Shown in pieces: positions 14,806 to 17,781 of a stretch of 17,781 nucleotides of DNA. The notes beneath the pieces were generated by a model. That model saw nothing but the letters and a program-made list of their open reading frames with translations. It was not told the origin of the DNA and made no database searches. The translations under genes and the position numbers were made by a program. The stretch comes from an uncultured Veillonella sp. (GTDB lineage Bacteria > Bacillota > Negativicutes > Veillonellales > Veillonellaceae): NCBI GenBank assembly GCA_900549845.1, contig URPT01000023.1:1-17781 (forward strand), written 5' to 3'. Every line of letters starts with the position of its first letter. Positions within the stretch are counted from its first letter, which is position 1.

Positions 14806-15876
14806 CTAATAATATAATTTTGTATTGGATGTGTTATCAGAGTTGCTGGTAGGATACAACCGTTCGCGTCCCGTTTTATCCCCTAGTCGAACCATGGTCG
14901 CATAGTTATCGAGTATATGAGAGCTGATAAATGTACGATCAATAATTTTCCAATCCTCTTGTGTTAATTTTGATTGTTCACATACCTTAACCTTAGTTTG
15001 TCCATCCGTATTAGTGATGAAATACACCAAGTCCCCAGAATAGAATACAATAACTTCATGTCCCTCTTCTAAGTTATCCCGCTCATTCTTAATATCACCA
15101 TTCACAGAATCAATCAAATCTAATGCGGTACTAACAGGATCCAGTGTAGACGTGTATACATAGTCGCTATCCGAATCTGTTTTTGTATAATATGCAGATG
15201 TGTCATGCATATGTTCTTTTGCCGTGTAAGGCACTCCAAACATAGCACGTATACTATGCCAAGACAAATCATTGTCCGACCAAAACAGAAATAGTAAAAA
15301 TAATGCACCAATCCCTATAGAAGTAGCAACTCCTTCAAAGCGTTTTTTCAGCCGTTGATTCCGTTTCTTTTTACTAATAGCATTAGCTTCTGCATCATTA
15401 CAGAGACGAATATTCCTCAAAGGAACACGTGCCCCTTCGGCGAACATCTTCTCCCCTTTAAACCAGTTTTCTTCAAAGAATACACTAGCACCGCCTTCAC
15501 AAGGCAATTGGTATTCCTTGTAGCCAGCCCGGTCACCTACAGAAGCACCACTATCACCATCTACAGCTACAACCTTTTCCAAACCGATTTGATGTAATGT
15601 AAAGCCCTTCGGCGCTCGTTTGCGATAAGATGTTCTAGATACAGTGCACCATTCATTATCATTGTATTCAATGGTAACCCATATTTTATCGGACCCCTCA
15701 ACATCCTCGAGACCATATTCGTGCCAATAATCTCCAGGTGATTTTTGCATTGACGGCTTAGCTTTATAGGCCTGTTCCTGATCTGCTTTTGGAATAATCT
15801 CATTATATTTAATTTTTTCAGTTATTACATAACGACTGCCCTGTACCTCAAGGACATCACAACAATTAAACTCCAT
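14806..15876 (-). CDS. DUF4178-type membrane protein with exported C-terminal region
   Basis: A 356-residue protein in three parts. Residues about 5-165 are cytoplasmic and fit the DUF4178 pattern (VLEVQGSRYVITEKIKY, then WHEYGLED, and IWVTIEYNDNEWCTVSR). A basic cluster KKKRNQRLKKR (169-179) is followed by a single membrane span (about 183-199). Residues 200-356 are acidic and Ser/Thr/Tyr-rich and, by the positive-inside rule, lie outside; I do not recognise this part. I choose the ATG at 15876 because GAGG lies six bases upstream; an in-frame ATG at 15906 adds ten residues with a poorer site. DUF4178 genes often sit beside DUF350 genes, as here. Domain call is fairly sure; function unknown. 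Confidence 0.7.
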   Translation of the reverse strand: MEFNCCDVLEVQGSRYVITEKIKYNEIIPKADQEQAYKAKPSMQKSPGDYWHEYGLEDVEGSDKIWVTIEYNDNEWCTVSRTSYRKRAPKGFTLHQIGLEKVVAVDGDSGASVGDRAGYKEYQLPCEGGASVFFEENWFKGEKMFAEGARVPLRNIRLCNDAEANAISKKKRNQRLKKRFEGVATSIGIGALFLLFLFWSDNDLSWHSIRAMFGVPYTAKEHMHDTSAYYTKTDSDSDYVYTSTLDPVSTALDLIDSVNGDIKNERDNLEEGHEVIVFYSGDLVYFITNTDGQTKVKVCEQSKLTQEDWKIIDRTFISSHILDNYATMVRLGDKTGRERLYPTSNSDNTSNTKLYY

Positions 15877-15950
15877 ACATAACCTCGCTCGAATAGGTAA
15901 AATCATATGGATCTCGGCCTATTCCCTCTCCAAAACGGGATTTAATGAAA

Positions 15951-16604
15951 TTAAGCTTTAAAATAGCCTATCCGCTCATGAATCGTTTCATTTTCAATAA
16001 TGGAAATGCCATACTGCTGCCCTATTGTAGCTTTTACAAGGACATTTGCTACGTCAACCGTCTTTACGGGTTCTTGGCTCATTAATATATGAGCTTTGTT
16101 GATAACACCAAATACAGCACAGCTAATGCGTTCCACCAACTTAGGTTCTTCTCGAATCAATGTAGCTGGACGAGCAATAACAATCGCTTCAAAAGGCAAC
16201 TCTAAAATAACCTCTTCTAATTGTCCTTTCATGGACATATAGAAGAATGGAGATTTTGAATTTGCCCCCAAAGAGGATACTAAACCATATTTTTTCACAC
16301 CATTTTGAGCTGCAATGCGCGCCATTTCATACTGATACGTATAATCTACAGTCCATTGTGCTTCTTTAGAGCCCGCTTGTTTACGGTTTGTACCCATAGC
16401 AGAGAACAAAATATCCCCTGTTACTAAGTGTGCCCATTCACGAGGTTCATCAAAATTAACAATATGAACCGTTACCTTTGGAGATGTATATGTTACTTGA
16501 CGACGTACAAATACATGAATGTCTTGAATCTCATGATTATCAATTAACGTGTCTACAATATGACTACCGACTGCACCAGTGGCGCCTAATACTAACGCTT
16601 TCAT
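15951..16604 (-). CDS. NAD(P)-binding Rossmann protein (atypical short-chain dehydrogenase)
   Basis: A 217-residue protein with the dinucleotide-binding motif LGATGAVGSHI at the N-terminus and a Tyr-x3-Lys pair (Tyr122, Lys126 in FYMSMKGQ) preceded by a serine pair in VSSLGANS. This resembles the HTATIP2/NmrA-like group of small atypical SDRs. Substrate is unknown. The ATG overlaps the trmD stop as ATGA, so the two are probably translated together. A gap of about 75 bases without a recognisable terminator precedes the DUF4178 gene. Confidence 0.88.
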   Translation of the reverse strand: MKALVLGATGAVGSHIVDTLIDNHEIQDIHVFVRRQVTYTSPKVTVHIVNFDEPREWAHLVTGDILFSAMGTNRKQAGSKEAQWTVDYTYQYEMARIAAQNGVKKYGLVSSLGANSKSPFFYMSMKGQLEEVILELPFEAIVIARPATLIREEPKLVERISCAVFGVINKAHILMSQEPVKTVDVANVLVKATIGQQYGISIIENETIHERIGYFKA

Positions 16605-17431
16605 TCTTCACCTTTAAGTCTTACAGACTCTTCCTCAACTATCTCTTTTAAAAGCTTAATCTCTTCTTTTGTTAATGGACGTTCTAATAAATCTGGACGT
16701 AACAACCGAGTTCTTTTAAGTGCTTCTTTTTGACGCCAAGTAGCAATATTTTTATGATGACCACTTCTCAATACATCTGGTACAGACCAGCCTCTAAATT
16801 CAGGGGGCTTTGTATATTGAGGGCATTCTAACAAAGGTTCATAAAAAGAATCCTCCTGTGCCCCACTCGCTGCACCTAGTACACCTGGAATCATGCGCGC
16901 TACTGCATCGGCTACAACCATAGCTGGCAACTCACCACCAGTTAATACATAATCACCAATAGAAATCGTTTCATCTACTAAATGTTCCTCTACACGGTAG
17001 TCTACACCTTCATAATGACCACAAATGAGGACTATTTGATCGTACATAGCTAGTTCACGAGCCTTCTCCTGTGTGAAAGGCTGGCCTGTAGGACCCATGA
17101 AAATAATACGACGTCGTATACTTTCACTAGGATTACCAATAAGACTCATTTCATCACACATCTCATCAGTAGTATAGCTACTATTAAGCGTATTGTCATA
17201 TTGAGCAATAACAGATTCCACCGCTTCAAAAATGGGAGGTGCCATCATGAGCATACCAGCCCCACCACCATACGGTGTATCATCAACTTGACCATGTTTA
17301 TTATGACTAAAGTCTCGAGGGTTAGTTACACCCATAGACAATCGTTCTGCTTCGATAGCCCGTTTTATGATGGAATGACTAAAAAAGGCATCAAAAAACT
17401 CAGGAAATAAAGATACGATATCGATACGCAT
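16601..17431 (-). CDS. trmD: tRNA (guanine-N1-)-methyltransferase TrmD
   Basis: A 276-residue SPOUT-class enzyme that methylates G37 of tRNAs with a G at position 36, which keeps the reading frame. Seen: DTPYGGGAGMLM (about 51-62), LICGHYEGVDYRV, SIGDYVLTGGELPAMVVADAV of the trefoil knot, and the EDSFYEPLLECPQYTKP linker before the C-terminal tRNA-binding domain. It is about 25 residues longer than E. coli TrmD. The extra length is a polar insertion (about 76-106) between GGGAGM and IIFMGPTGQ. Start ATG has GGGGA upstream. rimM precedes it, as usual, but a terminator separates the two. Confidence 0.97.
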   Translation of the reverse strand: MRIDIVSLFPEFFDAFFSHSIIKRAIEAERLSMGVTNPRDFSHNKHGQVDDTPYGGGAGMLMMAPPIFEAVESVIAQYDNTLNSSYTTDEMCDEMSLIGNPSESIRRRIIFMGPTGQPFTQEKARELAMYDQIVLICGHYEGVDYRVEEHLVDETISIGDYVLTGGELPAMVVADAVARMIPGVLGAASGAQEDSFYEPLLECPQYTKPPEFRGWSVPDVLRSGHHKNIATWRQKEALKRTRLLRPDLLERPLTKEEIKLLKEIVEEESVRLKGEE

Positions 17432-17492
17432 AGACCGTCCCCTATACTTATTAACTCACATAAACTCATTAGCATTATCTATATATAGCTAT

Positions 17493-17521
17493 ATTATATA
17501 ACTTTTACCATAATATACCTA
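17493..17521 (-). promoter_or_regulatory. Possible promoter of trmD and following genes
   Basis: The minus strand reads TATAAT (17493-17498), a 17-base spacer and a poor -35 TAGGTA (17516-17521). It lies between the rimM terminator and trmD, about 60 bases before the start codon. The region is so AT-rich that a TATAAT by chance is plausible. A promoter somewhere here is expected because of the preceding terminator. Confidence 0.4.
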
Positions 17522-17529
17522 TATGTAGA

Positions 17530-17569
17530 TAAAACAAAACCGCCTAAAGGATTATATCCATTCAGGCGG
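17530..17569 (-). terminator. Intrinsic terminator overlapping the 3' end of rimM
   Basis: On the minus strand CCGCCT (17564-17569) pairs with AGGCGG (17540-17545), and an inner GGAT/ATCC pair extends the stem. A U-rich run (TTTTGTTTTA, 17530-17539) follows. The upstream arm lies inside the last rimM codons (Pro-Pro) and the stop codon is within the loop side of the hairpin. Confidence 0.75.
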
Positions 17570-17781
17570 ATCTACGATCATTAAATTATTTTCCACGTCG
17601 ATATCCTTAACAACATCTTCAATGGCTGCAAATAATTGATCTGGTTCCCCATCTTTGGAAACCACATAGACATCATTAGCACCCGGTTGTAATACATCAG
17701 TCACTGTGCCAAGCACATTGCCTTTTGTATCTTGTACTTCGAGACCAATAATATCAAAGATGTAATAGCGACCTTCTGGCA
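17552..17781 (-). CDS. rimM: Ribosome maturation factor RimM, C-terminal part (runs off right edge)
   Basis: The last 75 codons of an open frame whose start lies beyond the right edge. The translation begins PEGRYYIFDIIGLEV, continues with GNVLGTVTDVLQPGANDVYVV, and ends EDVVKDIDVENNLMIVDPPEWI before TAA. These blocks match the C-terminal PRC-barrel half of RimM, which binds ribosomal protein S19 and helps 30S assembly. The position before trmD is the usual one. The start and N-terminal domain cannot be judged. Confidence 0.9.
   Translation of the reverse strand, partial: PEGRYYIFDIIGLEVQDTKGNVLGTVTDVLQPGANDVYVVSKDGEPDQLFAAIEDVVKDIDVENNLMIVDPPEWI

Noticed and set aside
17481..17500. AT palindrome (ATATAGCTATAT) upstream of trmD
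   Set aside because: The surrounding DNA is almost pure A/T, so short palindromes are expected by chance; no regulator is linked to it.
1..17781. CRISPR arrays, transposases, phage genes or tRNA genes
   Set aside because: No regularly spaced direct repeats, no transposase or integrase motifs and no tRNA cloverleaf were recognised on either strand; all gaps are short and explained by promoters and terminators except the AT-rich gap at 232-407.

Overview
The window looks like a chromosomal segment of a low-GC, diderm Firmicute of the class Negativicutes, most likely Veillonella or a close relative. This is inferred from the flavour of the proteins, the AT-rich intergenic DNA, the Firmicute-type rRNA leader and the gene order; no database search was possible. 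Every gene and every recognisable transcription signal points leftward (minus strand), so transcription is described from right to left.

Right part (17781 to about 11080): the 3' end of rimM enters from the right edge and stops at an intrinsic terminator that overlaps its own last codons. A tightly packed series follows: trmD, a small NAD(P)-binding Rossmann protein, a DUF4178 membrane protein, a DUF350 membrane protein, a YgiB/YjfM-like protein, a glutathionylspermidine-synthase-like ATP-grasp ligase (YgiC/YjfC type), a PF09936-type RNA methyltransferase with a TTG start, and yebC. A strong terminator ends the series at 11080-11108. The four genes from DUF4178 to the ATP-grasp ligase form the least understood and most interesting part of the window: a membrane-associated system probably built around an ATP-dependent amide ligase, possibly acting with amines or polyamines.

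Middle part (11010 to about 1840): a promoter upstream of ruvC drives a compact cluster, ruvC-ruvA-ruvB (Holliday junction processing), a SpoIID/LytB-type cell wall protein, queA and tgt (queuosine tRNA modification), then yajC, a 5-formyltetrahydrofolate cyclo-ligase gene, secD and secF (Sec translocon accessory complex). A possible internal promoter lies between tgt and yajC. The cluster ends at a strong terminator after secF. Many junctions are TAATG or ATGA overlaps, which suggests translational coupling.

Left part (1840 to 1): a monocistronic MFS transporter gene with its own good promoter and terminator, then an AT-rich gap with two tandem strong promoters, a structured leader and a boxA-like element. 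These are the signature of a ribosomal RNA operon whose genes begin just beyond the left edge. No tRNA, CRISPR array, insertion sequence or prophage gene was recognised.
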